A DNA stretch of 64,000 bases from the NCBI GenBank assembly GCA_033725935.1, contig MU867071.1, positions 656,209-720,208 of the forward strand, written 5' to 3'. This document shows, piece after piece, positions 21,899 to 32,351 of the stretch. The first letter of the stretch is position 1. Each line of letters starts with the position of its first letter. The position numbers and the translations under genes are program-made. The notes below the pieces were generated by a model. That model did not search any database, was not told the origin of the DNA, and saw nothing but the letters and a program-made list of their open reading frames with translations. Origin of the DNA: Cladorrhinum sp. PSN259. Taxonomy: Eukaryota > Ascomycota > Sordariomycetes > Sordariales > Podosporaceae.

Positions 21899-23353
21899 AT
21901 GGACGAGCCAATGATGGATGCGCAACACAGCGACCAGGTCAAGGTGACATTTACCACCACTGAACCTGACCTCCAGCTCCCCGAGACCAAGAGACAACTC
22001 CTTGTCCCAGCAGATATCAAGCGGTATGGCCTCTCCCGTATTCTCAACTCCGATTTGATGCTCGCCACGGGCTCCATCCCCTTCGATTTTCTCGTCAACG
22101 GCGCCTTCCTCCGAACCAGTCTCGAGGACTACCTCAACGACAACGGCCTCTCCCTTGAATCAAACCTCACCCTCCAATACGTCCGCAGTTTAATACCTCC
22201 TACCTTCGAGGCCAGTTTCGAGCACGATGATTGGGTCAGCGCGGTGGATGTCCTCTCAAGAGCCTCCCCAGCAGGCCGCTGGTCAGGCGACAACTTCCAA
22301 GGCCAAGATCGCATCCTCTCCGCCTCATACGACGGTCTCCTAAGAATATGGAACACATCCGGCGATGTGCTCGTCACCTCTCCGTCCGGAAGTCACGGCG
22401 GGCACACCGCCAGCATAAAATCCGCCAAGTTCCTCTCGTCCACCCAGCTCGCTTCGGCGGGAATGGACCGAACAGTCCGCGTCTGGAAGTACACCGAAGC
22501 CGCCAACGGCGCCTCCGCCGAACTGAAACCCACCATAGAGCTCTACGGACACACAGCCTCCATCGACTCCCTCGAAGTAGACGGCGCCTCCAAGCGCATC
22601 CTCACAGCCTCCGCCGACGGCTCGATCGGCTACTGGTCAGCTGTCAAGGCCTCAGGAACAGAAGTCGATTCCTCCCTCCTTCCCGGAGCGCACACATCAA
22701 AACGCCGAAAGGTCACCTCCTCCGTTTCTGCCGCGCAGCGCGGCCCCATTTCCATGATGAATGTCCACAACGGCCCCGCGACCGCAGCCATCTTTGACCC
22801 GCGCGATCGCACAGTAGCTTACTCCGCCGCGCAGGACCACGCCGTCAAGACCATCGATCTTACGACGGGCCAGGTAGTCAGCACGCTCCCCACCTCTCAC
22901 CCCTTACTCTCACTCTGCGCCATTCCTCGGTCAGGCGCACCATTGCTCGCAGCCGGCACGGCAGCAAGACACATCACGCTCGTCGACCCTCGCGCCAGTG
23001 CAGCTGCTACCTCGGTCATGACGCTCAGAGGACACACCAACAAGGTCGTCAGTTTGTCTGCCGCCCCAGATAACGAATACTCACTCGTCTCGGGCTCGCA
23101 CGACGGTACCTGCAGGATCTGGGATCTGAGAAGCGTTAGGCCCGCAACCAAGGACGAAGGCGGGATGGGAAGCGTCAGCGAGCCGGTCTACGTTATTGAG
23201 CGGGAGAGCAGGCAAGGAAAGAAGAAGTCCGTTGCCGGCGACGGCACAAAGGTGTTTAGTGTCGTTTGGGATAAGTCGCTAGGGATTATTAGTGCTGGAG
23301 AGGATAAAAAGGTTCAGATCAATCAGGGCAAGGATGTTGTGCCGCAGCCGTGA
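21899..23353 (+). CDS. YTM1: Ribosome biogenesis protein Ytm1 (WD40)
   Basis: Member of the Nop7-Erb1-Ytm1 complex needed for 27S pre-rRNA processing and 60S assembly; the AAA protein Rea1 removes it by binding its N-terminal domain. The single 484-codon frame starts with an NLE/ubiquitin-like domain (about residues 13-90: VKVTFTT..., then IPFDFLVNGAFLRTSLEDYL). Seven WD40 blades follow, with clear endings such as DGLLRIWNTS, MDRTVRVWKY, DGSIGYWSAV and HDGTCRIWDL. No intron is needed. The partner gene NOP7 lies about 29 kb away in this window. Confidence 0.95.
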   Translation: MDEPMMDAQHSDQVKVTFTTTEPDLQLPETKRQLLVPADIKRYGLSRILNSDLMLATGSIPFDFLVNGAFLRTSLEDYLNDNGLSLESNLTLQYVRSLIPPTFEASFEHDDWVSAVDVLSRASPAGRWSGDNFQGQDRILSASYDGLLRIWNTSGDVLVTSPSGSHGGHTASIKSAKFLSSTQLASAGMDRTVRVWKYTEAANGASAELKPTIELYGHTASIDSLEVDGASKRILTASADGSIGYWSAVKASGTEVDSSLLPGAHTSKRRKVTSSVSAAQRGPISMMNVHNGPATAAIFDPRDRTVAYSAAQDHAVKTIDLTTGQVVSTLPTSHPLLSLCAIPRSGAPLLAAGTAARHITLVDPRASAAATSVMTLRGHTNKVVSLSAAPDNEYSLVSGSHDGTCRIWDLRSVRPATKDEGGMGSVSEPVYVIERESRQGKKKSVAGDGTKVFSVVWDKSLGIISAGEDKKVQINQGKDVVPQP

Positions 23354-23438
23354 GAAAGATTTATTCTGAAGGGAAAGGAGGAAGGAAAGAAATGTGAGAA
23401 AAACGTTGTATATCCATAATACCCAGATCTGATTGTAT

Positions 23439-23535
23439 GAAGAAGAAGAAGAAGAAGAAGAAGAAGAAGAAGAAGAAGAAGAAGAAGAAGAAGAAGAAGA
23501 AGAAGAAGAAGAAGAAGAAGAAGAAGAAGAAGAAG
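23439..23535. repeat. (GAA)32 microsatellite
   Basis: Thirty-two uninterrupted GAA units plus one base, about 85 bp downstream of the YTM1 stop and so probably in its 3' UTR or just beyond. No interruptions are seen. Long GAA/TTC tracts can form triplexes and are length-variable. Confidence 0.97.
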
Positions 23536-24347
23536 GAAAGTTTTGAGACCAGGCAAAAATTTGTGTATGCGGCCTTGCAGTGAAATGTTTTTGTGTTTAT
23601 TTCCTGTCGACAAGTGGTTGGCCCCTTGTTTCCTGTTTCGTTTCACTGAATATATAATGATCCATATCATCTAAGTACTACTGCTCTTTGACCGTTACCT
23701 GCTTAGAGGCCTTTATATCCCCCGCCTCTTCCGACCATTCTAATTCGGCCGTTATCTCATCACTAGAAAGCTCCAGTTAGCTTGTTCTTCGGCCTCTTGC
23801 AAATCCCTTAAAATGCGGTAAAACTTTCACTGACCAACCTCGCCTTTTCAACCGGGCGCGTTTCCTTTGCATACAATAGCCTCGGCGAGTTATGTTGCTA
23901 CCATGTGATCGTTAGTGGTTGATGCCTGAGAAGCGCAGCAATCTTGACAAGATGAAGGTCTTAATTCTTATCTTTCGATATTCGAAGCTTTTAACAATAG
24001 ATTCGCAAACTTCATAAGTTATTATTGGTAGGTGGGTCATATACCGCGGTAGACATACATCCAAGGGGGGGACAGTGCAGAACCGCATTCGATTCCCCAC
24101 ATTTCCCTGCAGAAGCAAGTCAAAAGAATTCTGCCAGCTCCAACCGCCAAAATTTTATTCCCTTTACTCACACGGGCGCCGCAGCTCCATTGCAATTGCT
24201 TGCAAAAGCTCTTTTCACCTTCGGCGAGCTAAAATTTTTGACCACCTTTGCTGCAGTTGATCGCGATTCTTTTGCAACACCACCCAACGCAATATAGCAA
24301 ACAAACATCGCAGCAGTCAACACGGCGAACGAGAATACAGATAACAA
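23536..24347. promoter_or_regulatory. YTM1-BFR2 intergenic region
   Basis: No gene seen. Two AAAATTTT-type elements occur at 24149-24156 and 24231-24239, within 200 bp of the BFR2 start. They resemble the yeast rRNA-processing element, consistent with (but not proof of) control as a ribosome-assembly gene. Confidence 0.35.
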
Positions 24348-26280
24348 ATGCCGCCCGTCGCGAGGAAAACACGCGCTTCGAAGCGCTTCGCCGAGTATGA
24401 GGAGAGACCCGTCAAAGGTTTGCCATCCCCACTACAAATTTCCAATTGCACCTTTAACGTTTAGAAAGGGACCTGAAACTGACAATGGGGTTGGGGGGTG
24501 CAGAATTCGACATTGAAAACGAATTACCGGATGATAATGACGATGGAAGTGGAAGCGACGACGAGAGCGTAGATGAGAATGCTGGGACAGAACATTATGT
24601 TGCTGTTGGGTATGTTTAATTAACCAACAACTCTCATCGCTGGAAAAGGTGGCTAACGTTGCGGGCGGCGGATAATATAGCAAGAGCAAACTCCGACAAA
24701 AAGAGATTCCGACTCTGGGACCTGAGTACCGTGGGGCGAGGGTTAGTCGTGATGCGCTCGAGAATTCTGACGATGACGATGGTAGTGAAGAGGGGAGTGA
24801 GGAAGCATACGACGACCCCTCACTGGCCGACCTCGAAGCCGACCAACTTGCGGATGAAGAAGAGGGCGAAGATTTCGACATTGATAGCGATAATGCGCTT
24901 TGCGATAGTGACGAGGAGAAGCTTAAGGATTTTACTTTTCGGGCCAGTAAGACTCCTAGGGAGAAATTTACCAAAGAGAAGGCTAGAAAGGGAAAGGAGG
25001 TGAAGGGGGGGGATGGGGAGAAGGTTGATGGGCGGATTAGGAAGCGGCCTACTGCTGCTGATTTTATGGGATCGAGTGGCGGTGAGGAGGAGGGAACTGA
25101 AGATGAGGAGGATGAAGACGATGAAGAGAGGTTTGACTCTGAGGATGGAGTTGAGGATGGTTCTGAGGAGGCGGGGCTGACTGATGATGATGACGATGAC
25201 GAGGAGAGAAGTGATGATGAAGATGATGAAGATCGAGAGGATGATGAGGATGAAGAGGATGAAGATGAGGGTGAAAACGGCGACGATACCCGCTCCTCCC
25301 TCAAGAAAGCCCTATCCCAGGGACAACAAACAATCATCTCCGCCATGTCCCAAGCCGCCCAAGCAGACGCCAAAAAGGGCCAGGCAGTCCATATCCAACG
25401 TCGCGCCTTCGATAATATCCTCCATATGCGCGTCCGTCTTCAAAAGGCCCTCGTAGCAGCCAACACCTTTAGCCAAGTTGATAACGAAGAAGTCGTCCCC
25501 ACGAAACCATACCAAGCAGCAGAGGAAGCAGCCGTCAAATTATGGAACATAATTGACAGCGTTAGACAAAATTTCCTGCCAGCCAAGGTTGGAGAAAAGC
25601 GCAAGCGTACGGAAATTGAACTTGATACTCCTTCCCAGGAAATCTGGGAGAGCATGCAAGAGATTGAAGAGGCTGCGCTGTCGCATCGTCGGGCTATTAT
25701 CAATAAGTGGTCTGAGCGAGTGAAGAACACATCAGCTGGTACTACCAAGACTCGGAACTTGGTACAAAACGATACGCAGTCTCTTGTCTCCGTACTAGAC
25801 AGCCAGCTCGTTTCTTCTGAGAGACTAATCAAGCGCGCTAGAACTCCTAGATCTTGCGCACCCGCTCAGGCAGCCAAGAAGGTTGAGGAGGATCCGGAAA
25901 TCTATGACGACGCGGATTTCTACCAGTTGTTGTTGAAAGAACTGGTGGATCAGCGCAGCGCTGATACTGGTGCTTCTGGGGAATCTGTCACAACAGTCAG
26001 GTGGGCAGCTATTAAGGAGGCCAAGGTCAGAAAACAAGTTGATAGGAGGGCTAGTAAGGGGCGGAAGCTGAGGTATACGGTCCACGAGAAGCTGCAGAAC
26101 TTCATGGCGCCCGATGATCGGAGGGGGTGGGAGGAGAGTGCGATTGATCGGCTGTTTGGTACGCTTTTTGGGCAGAAGTTGGTGTTGGATGAGCATATGC
26201 TAGAGGATGATGAGGATGAGGGAATGAGTGGCGTAGGGATTAATGCTGACGAGGAAGGGTTAAAGTTATTTAGGAGCTGA
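24348..26280 (+). CDS. BFR2: Ribosome biogenesis protein Bfr2 (AATF/Che-1 family)
   Basis: Nucleolar component of the small-subunit processome. Exons 24348-24417, 24465-24609 and 24681-26280 (introns 47 and 71 bp) give 604 residues. The joins produce the conserved EHYVAVGKSKLR segment across the second intron. An acidic middle (about residues 155-285) is made of D/E runs. The AATF domain follows (RRAFDNILHMRVRLQKAL..., near 330-350), and the Traube domain near the C-terminus has DDADFYQLLLKEL and KGRKLRYTVHEKLQNFM. The first intron is very short but has a GT donor and a TTTAG acceptor and restores frame, so it is likely real. The acidic stretch creates a large serine-rich shadow ORF on the other strand. 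Confidence 0.92.
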
Positions 26281-26423
26281 AAAGTAGTCGGGTATAGTGC
26301 TGAGCAATCAACATGTATAGAAAGATAGATAGCCATCCTAAGCCATCTTGTCTATTTAAGACTTCTCTTTTTTCAAAATTTATTTCTCGACCTTACTACA
26401 TATATCCCAAGGATATGGATTTG

Positions 26424-26690
26424 CCCCCCCCCCCCCCGGGGGGGGGGGGGGGGGGGGGGGGAAAAAAAAAAAAAAAAAAGGGGCAAAAAATTGGGGGGGG
26501 GGGGCGAAAACCCACAAATTTAAGAAACCCACACCAAGTGAAACNNNNNNNNNNGTTCTTAATTTATATTTTAATCTTAATTGAATATCTCTCCCCCCCC
26601 CCCCCCCCCCGCGCCCCCGCCCCCCCCCCCCCCCCCGCCCCCCCCCCGGGGGGGGGGGGGGGCAAAAAAAAAAGAAAAACAAGGGGAAAA
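26424..26690. other. Assembly gap with homopolymer flanks
   Basis: Ten Ns lie at 26545-26554. On both sides the sequence goes through a C run, a G run and an A run (C14, G24 and A18 on the left; broken C runs, G17 and A10 on the right). Such stacked homopolymers beside a gap look like low-quality consensus rather than natural DNA. Neighbouring coding genes are not affected. Confidence 0.85.
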
Positions 26691-27578
26691 AGAGAGGAGA
26701 GCGCTTCCTCACACCGTAATCTTCGTCTCCCTCCACCGTAGTCCATCAAGATTTCCACACAGCACCTTAACTCAACGAAAAAAACCTATACACTCATAAC
26801 ATTCAAAAGCAAGTGAAAGCCACCATAATAAAAACTTTAGATGCTAAGATTTCTCAGGAGAGGATCTGAATAGATTTTAAAATAGAAAAGTTGGAAATTT
26901 TGAGAAGGTTTACCCCTGTTTCCGTGGTTTTTGACTTGGTAGTTTGGAGGTGAGGATGTATCTATATATGGTATGGGAAGACAGAGACTCCGGTGTGAGG
27001 AGGTACTTTCGAAGAGAAAGGGCAAAATAGAAAGAAACTTTCAAAAGTGTAGACAATGCAAATGCCTTAAACCAAAGACCTCTTCCTGATCTAATACACC
27101 TAGATACCTGTTTGCAAACAATAGTTTATCTGTAGCTATTCACGCTATTCTACACTAGAGTCGATTACATTTCCCAAATATCCTTTCTGTCTTTTTTTTT
27201 TTTTTTTGGCTCCAAAGTCTAAACCAACTTTGGTATCGGCCTTTGAGGATGCCACTGACAAAAGACGTCATTCCAGCGTTTCACCGCGCCGAGCTTGGGA
27301 GCTCGACCCCTGTTCAGCTGACTTAATTGGATGGATTCAAAGAACAAGCAAAGCCCAGGATCCACCATAGGAATTTGGGCAGTTGCGGGCTGGAACTTCA
27401 CTGGTCATCAACAAAAACTGTCCCCACGTGTCGCATTCACCAGGAACCAACCTGCAAAGTTGGGTATTCATACATATAATATACATTGAGATTCCCCGCG
27501 AACTGCCAATCTTTCGGATCTCTCCCAAGTCGCGCGCCGTAGCTCGTTTCTCGACGAACCTCCAGCACCAGCAAATCG
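26691..27578. promoter_or_regulatory. BFR2-SEC12 intergenic region after the gap
   Basis: Nothing coding seen in about 890 bp. It contains a long T run near 27190-27207 and ordinary AT-rich sequence. The last 100 bp carry CG-rich leader sequence ahead of SEC12. Confidence 0.35.
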
Positions 27579-29351
27579 ATGGCGCCCGCCATACCCTCCC
27601 AGGAGCTCAAGCTCTCGTACCCCCTATACGCCGTCGAGTTCGAACCTGAGGATACAAATCGTCTCATAATTGGTGGTGGTGGCGGCGCCAATAGAAGTGG
27701 TGTCGGCAACAAGATTTCCGTTTTGGATACATCCAAGGAGGAGCTCCAAATTGTATCTGAGATCGAACTCAGTCGCGATGAGGATAGTGTTAACACCATC
27801 GCTGTTGGACCATACCGAAAGAATGACTTGCTCATATATGCCGGCATCAATTCGAGCCAGGAGGAGATCAGCAAGGGCAAGAATGAGCACTTCAGGGTCT
27901 TCAGTGCCGAGTTACCACCCAAGGCCAAGGCAGAGAAAGCAGCTCCCAAAATCACCGAATCCTCTCGCACTGCCCTCTTCTCAACCGTGGACAACGATGC
28001 ATACCAAAGACTCCTGAGAATATCCAACCAGGTCGGCGCCATCGCAACTGGAACAACCAAGGACCCGCAAATCGCCGTGTTTAATCTTCCCGATGCAGGC
28101 AGCAAGGACACTGCACCCAAACTAAGAGGAAATCTCGAGCTCGTCCGCGAAGCGACCGACATGGACCTCATCAGAGTCTCGGAAGACGAATACCAAATAG
28201 TTTACTGCGACAACTACGAGCTTCACACTCTTAACATAGGCAAAGATAATAACATCGATGGCCCAAAAAACATCTGGTCCACTCCAGACGATGACGCTAC
28301 CGGCCAAGCCCGTACTACCTTCCGAGCAGTCCGCTTTCTCACCCCGACCTTTGTCCTGACCGTCGCCAACATCCCCCAGTCGGGCGGCGTAGTCCTCCAA
28401 GGCTTTCGTCTCCCCTCAGCCTCAGATAAGGGGAAAGAATCCCGGGAAGGAAAAGCTCGTCTGGCAGTTTCCGCCCAGCTCCCCAGAAACATCAAGCGCG
28501 CTACCGGTCTCGCTATCAGCAACCTCACTCCTTCTACTCCTCAAGGGGACGCTCAATTCATCATCGCCGTGACGGACCACCAAAACTCCATAACCCTCTA
28601 CACCCTGGAACACCAATCCATGTCCGGGATCTCCCTCATCACCAAGCTACACATCGTCACAACCCTCAAAAACGTCCACCCCGCCCCAATCTCCGGCGTT
28701 GCTTTCTCGTCCCCAAATCCTTCTTCCTCCACCCTCAAACTAGCATCCATAGGATCAATGGGCAACACCCTAGTGGTACACACCCTCCCCCTCAAGAAAA
28801 TCATCCACACAAACACAAACAAGAAACCCCGCTACGTCCTCGCTCTGAAGTCTCACGGTGCCAAGACGGCAACGCACCTTTTGATATTTACAGCCATATT
28901 TGCCTTGATCGCTTCTATACTCATCCAGGGAGTGTTGGAGGTCAGTGGACTCGCAAGACCCAGATTGGGAACGAGAAATTTCTTGCCCGAGAGCTGGCAT
29001 GTTAATTATCGCTGGCCAACGGAGAATGGAGGTAATGATGTTCCCCCTGTCACCGAGAACTTGGAGGTAGGGGGAATATTAGCTGAGTATCTTTTGGGAC
29101 AGCAGCAGGGTAGTGATAATCAGCAGCAAGTGATTGTGAGTGCGAATGAGGAAGGAGAGGTTAAAGTTGTTGAGGGTGGCGAGAGTGTGAAGGGTAAGAC
29201 TTGGGAGGAGTTGGGGAAGAAGCAGCAGGAGGCTTGGAAGAAGGTTCTGAGCGGAGCTGGACATTGGGGGGAGGAAGTTGGGGAGGCTGTGTTTAAGGGG
29301 GTGTTGTTCGGGGAGATTGGTGGGATTGTGGCGAATGCTGTGAGGGGTTAA
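27579..29351 (+). CDS. SEC12: Guanine nucleotide exchange factor Sec12
   Basis: ER membrane protein that loads Sar1 with GTP to start COPII coat assembly. The intron-free frame gives 590 residues. A cytosolic beta-propeller occupies the first 430 residues; its start has the glycine-rich LIIGGGGGANRSGVGNKI, characteristic of Sec12/PREB and containing the potassium-binding loop that contacts Sar1. One transmembrane segment (LLIFTAIFALIASILIQGV) lies at about 433-451. The remaining 140 residues, rich in Q, E and G, would be luminal. Fungal Sec12 proteins share this order. No signal peptide is visible, in line with type II topology. Confidence 0.9.
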   Translation: MAPAIPSQELKLSYPLYAVEFEPEDTNRLIIGGGGGANRSGVGNKISVLDTSKEELQIVSEIELSRDEDSVNTIAVGPYRKNDLLIYAGINSSQEEISKGKNEHFRVFSAELPPKAKAEKAAPKITESSRTALFSTVDNDAYQRLLRISNQVGAIATGTTKDPQIAVFNLPDAGSKDTAPKLRGNLELVREATDMDLIRVSEDEYQIVYCDNYELHTLNIGKDNNIDGPKNIWSTPDDDATGQARTTFRAVRFLTPTFVLTVANIPQSGGVVLQGFRLPSASDKGKESREGKARLAVSAQLPRNIKRATGLAISNLTPSTPQGDAQFIIAVTDHQNSITLYTLEHQSMSGISLITKLHIVTTLKNVHPAPISGVAFSSPNPSSSTLKLASIGSMGNTLVVHTLPLKKIIHTNTNKKPRYVLALKSHGAKTATHLLIFTAIFALIASILIQGVLEVSGLARPRLGTRNFLPESWHVNYRWPTENGGNDVPPVTENLEVGGILAEYLLGQQQGSDNQQQVIVSANEEGEVKVVEGGESVKGKTWEELGKKQQEAWKKVLSGAGHWGEEVGEAVFKGVLFGEIGGIVANAVRG

Positions 29352-29789
29352 AGGGAATACACTGGATGTATAAGAGAGGGACAGCGAATGTAATGTGGAG
29401 GATAATCGGGTGGGTTTATGATTCATATGTTCATTTTCCCATCCTATAGTGTATTACTCTTAGAGACTTTGAGCATGCATGTAATAAGCAGGCGATTGAG
29501 GAAGGCACTCATGATGGGACCGATCTTGTTAATTGCGACCAGCCCCACCAAACTGCTGTCTCTTCTGTTCGGGCGGTGAAAAACGGCAGTACAATGTCCC
29601 GCCTTTTGAGTCATTCCCCTGTGGCAGGTATCGGACCCTGGCCGATCAGGTCCGTCCGTACCAAAAGCTCTAAAAAGTCTCCAAACAGTCGGTTGCGCTT
29701 GGAAGTCTAACGCCAACACAACGGTTCCAACTGAGCCAATTCGTCTTTTGGCCCTTTTCTAGAGACAGAGACCAGCCAGACAACACATC
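29352..29789. promoter_or_regulatory. SEC12-FRS1 intergenic region
   Basis: 438 bp with no supported ORF. It must contain the SEC12 3' end and the FRS1 promoter. No repeats noticed. Confidence 0.35.
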
Positions 29790-31730
29790 ATGCCTACCAT
29801 CGTCGTCGACAAATACCGGCTATTCGAGGCCCTCGGTGAACAGTAAGAATAGCTAATTACCCCACCATTGCCATGGCCGTGGTCATGGCCATCCGATCCG
29901 GCAACTGGAGTGCTGGCAGAAAGCTGACTTCTGACTCTCTTCTCGCAAATAGGTTCACCGAGGAGACCTTCCAACAGTTATGCTTCGACTTCGGCATCGA
30001 GCTCGACAAGGACACCGAAAATGATGCGTCGCGCCCCAAGGACCAGGCTCCCGAGCTGCACATCGAGATACCTGCCAACCGCTACGATATGCTTTGCTTC
30101 GAGGGCATTGCCATGCACTTGAACATTTTCCGTGGCAAGCATGCGACACCAAGCTGGAGATTGGTTGATATTCCCGAGGACAAGATGCAGACCCTCACCA
30201 TCAATAAGTCGACAGAGCAGATTCGCCCCTACGCCGCCGGCGCAATTCTTCGGAACATCAAGTTCACCCAGGAGACATACAATTCCTTCATTGCTCTCCA
30301 AGATAAGCTCCACCAGAACTTGGCTAGACAACGAACCTTGGTTGCCATTGGCACCCACGATCTTGACACAATTCAGGGCCCCTTCACCTACGAGGCTGTG
30401 CCTCCCAAGGATATCAACTTTGTCCCCCTTAACCAGACCAAGCAGATTAACGGCGAGGAGTTCATAAGCTTCTATGAGAACGATAGACATCTCGGTCGCT
30501 ACCTTCACATTCTGCGGGACAAGCCAGTTTATCCAGTCATTTTGGATGCCAACAGAACGATTTGCTCTTTGCCACCAATCATCAACAGCGAGCGTTCCAA
30601 AATTACCCTTGAGACCCGAAATGTTTTCATTGACATGACTGCCACCGACCAGACCAAGCTCGACATTGTCTGCAACATTATGGTCGCCATGTTCTCTCAG
30701 TACTGCGAAGAGCCCTTCACCATCGAGCCCGTCAAGGTCATTTCTGAGCACAACGGCACCACCCGGATAACGCCCAGCTTGGCGGCCAGAACTATGGAGG
30801 TCGAGGTCGACTATCTCAACGGCGTCTGCGGCCTTAACGAGTCCCCTGCTACTATCGCTAAGCTCCTCAGCAAGATGGCTTACACTGCCGAGCCTTCAGA
30901 AAACCCCAAGCTTATCAAGGTCACCGTGCCCCCTACCCGCGCAGATGTTCTTCACCCATGCGACGTGATGGAGGATGTTGCCATCGCCTACGGCTTCAAC
31001 TCCCTTCCTCGCTCTTCTCCAAACCGCTCAGTTACCATCGGCAAGGCCTTGCCCATCAACAAGCTCTCAGATATTGTGCGAAACGAGTGCGCAATGGCTG
31101 GGTGGATCGAAGTCATGCCTCTGATTCTCTGCTCGCATGAGGAGAACTTCGAATGGCTCAACCGCGTAGATGATGGTAAGACCGCCGTCAAGCTCGCCAA
31201 CCCCAGGACAGTCGAGTATCAGGTTGCACGGACGAGTCTCCTGCCCGGTCTTCTCAAGACCTTGAGCGAGAACAAGGCCATGAGACTGCCTCTGCAGATT
31301 ACTGAGAACGCGGATGTGGTGCTCAAGGATGAGTCGCTCGAGAGGAGGGCCAGGAACGAGAGACGCTGGGGTGCGGCCCACTACGGCAAGACCAGCGGCT
31401 TCGAGGTTGTCCACGGCCTCTTGGACCGCGTCATGGCCATGTTGCGCTTCAACTTTGTTGATGAAGAGAGCTCGGATGAGGGTTATTTCATCAAGGAGAT
31501 CAATGAGCCTACTTTCTTCAGTGGAAGGGCTGCGGCTATTTATGTGAGGTTGGGTGGGAAGTTGCAACGAATTGGTGAGCTGGGTGTTTTACACCCTACT
31601 GTTTTGGAGAAGTTTGACTTGAGGTAAGTTCTTGTACCCTATTATTGCCCACGTTGAGACTATGTATTAACTAGGAAATTGCAGATACGCGGTGAGCACC
31701 TTGGAGATTAATCTTGAAGTCTTCTTGTAG
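29790..31730 (+). CDS. FRS1: Phenylalanyl-tRNA synthetase beta subunit, cytosolic
   Basis: Beta subunit of the cytosolic alpha2-beta2 enzyme that charges tRNA-Phe; it binds tRNA and edits mischarged tyrosine. Exons 29790-29842, 29953-31623 and 31685-31730 give 589 residues. The first exon encodes MPTIVVDKYRLFEALGEQ, and the conserved FTEETFQQLCFDFGIELD follows after the first intron. The B3/4 editing domain comes next, then B5 (VTVPPTRADVLHPCDVMEDVAIAYG), then the catalytic-core-like domain with NPRTVEYQVARTSLLPGLL. The tiny last exon supplies the terminal YAVSTLEINLEVFL, matching the usual LEIN ending. It converges with the alpha-subunit gene next door. Confidence 0.95.
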
Positions 31731-32351
31731 AACAAAAAAAGAAAAGGGGGCCTAGAGGACTTGTTGATTTAATATAGGAAAGGTATGGAAGAAAAAAAGT
31801 TTAAATAAAAATAGAAACTTTTTCGGGGCCAACATTGTTTATGATACGTATTTGCTCGCGTGGTAGGGCAGATACATGCCCCGGTGTATGAGTCATTGAA
31901 TGGGTTGTTTACGAGCACATCATTTATTCACTACTACGTACATGTTAGCATTGATTGGGTTGGGCATAAATACGATTTGATCAGTTTTTGCTTTTGGCTT
32001 GTGACTGCTCATTCATGTCTTTTAGTCGCATTTCGGAAGCAAGTGAGACAGTCTCGAGACGGTGCTGCAGTGTTCACTGGTCTGTCTGTATGCATGCAAG
32101 TGGCGGTTGAGTTTTTGTTTTGGGATTGGCCGTTTGCTAGGATCCTAAATGAATTCGATAAGCGAATTGAGTTCAAGATTTTGGAAGGCGCATATAGAAG
32201 GGAGGTGTGTCCGTAAGGAACGGGAATGGATTTTTTTTTTTGGGGGGGGGGTTCATCGTTTCTTCTTTTCTGTGACTGGATTTAGAAAAGTTAGAGTAAA
32301 ATACTATCTCATTCAGGTATTCAGTAAAACCCGACAAATAGTTAAAACTCT
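31731..32351. other. Convergent 3' region FRS1/FRS2
   Basis: About 620 bp between the stop codons of the two synthetase subunits. No supported ORF. A T-run directly followed by a G-run lies at about 32229-32250. Both transcripts must end here, so overlapping 3' UTRs are possible. Confidence 0.4.

Noticed and set aside
23323..23670. Leucine-rich minus-strand ORF
   Set aside because: The poly-Leu run is only the complement of the (GAA)32 tract.
24432..25373. 313-codon serine-rich ORF on the minus strand
   Set aside because: It is the complement of the acidic GAT/GAG repeats of BFR2 exons 2 and 3 and is pure low complexity.
26313..26758. Glycine/proline-rich ORFs on both strands around the gap
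   Set aside because: They consist of homopolymers next to Ns and are likely assembly artefact.
29978..30751. 257-codon minus-strand ORF
   Set aside because: Antisense shadow of FRS1 exon 2, which is strongly conserved on the plus strand.
31860..32216. 118-codon ORF between FRS1 and FRS2
   Set aside because: Lies in the convergent 3' region, with no domain or codon-use support.
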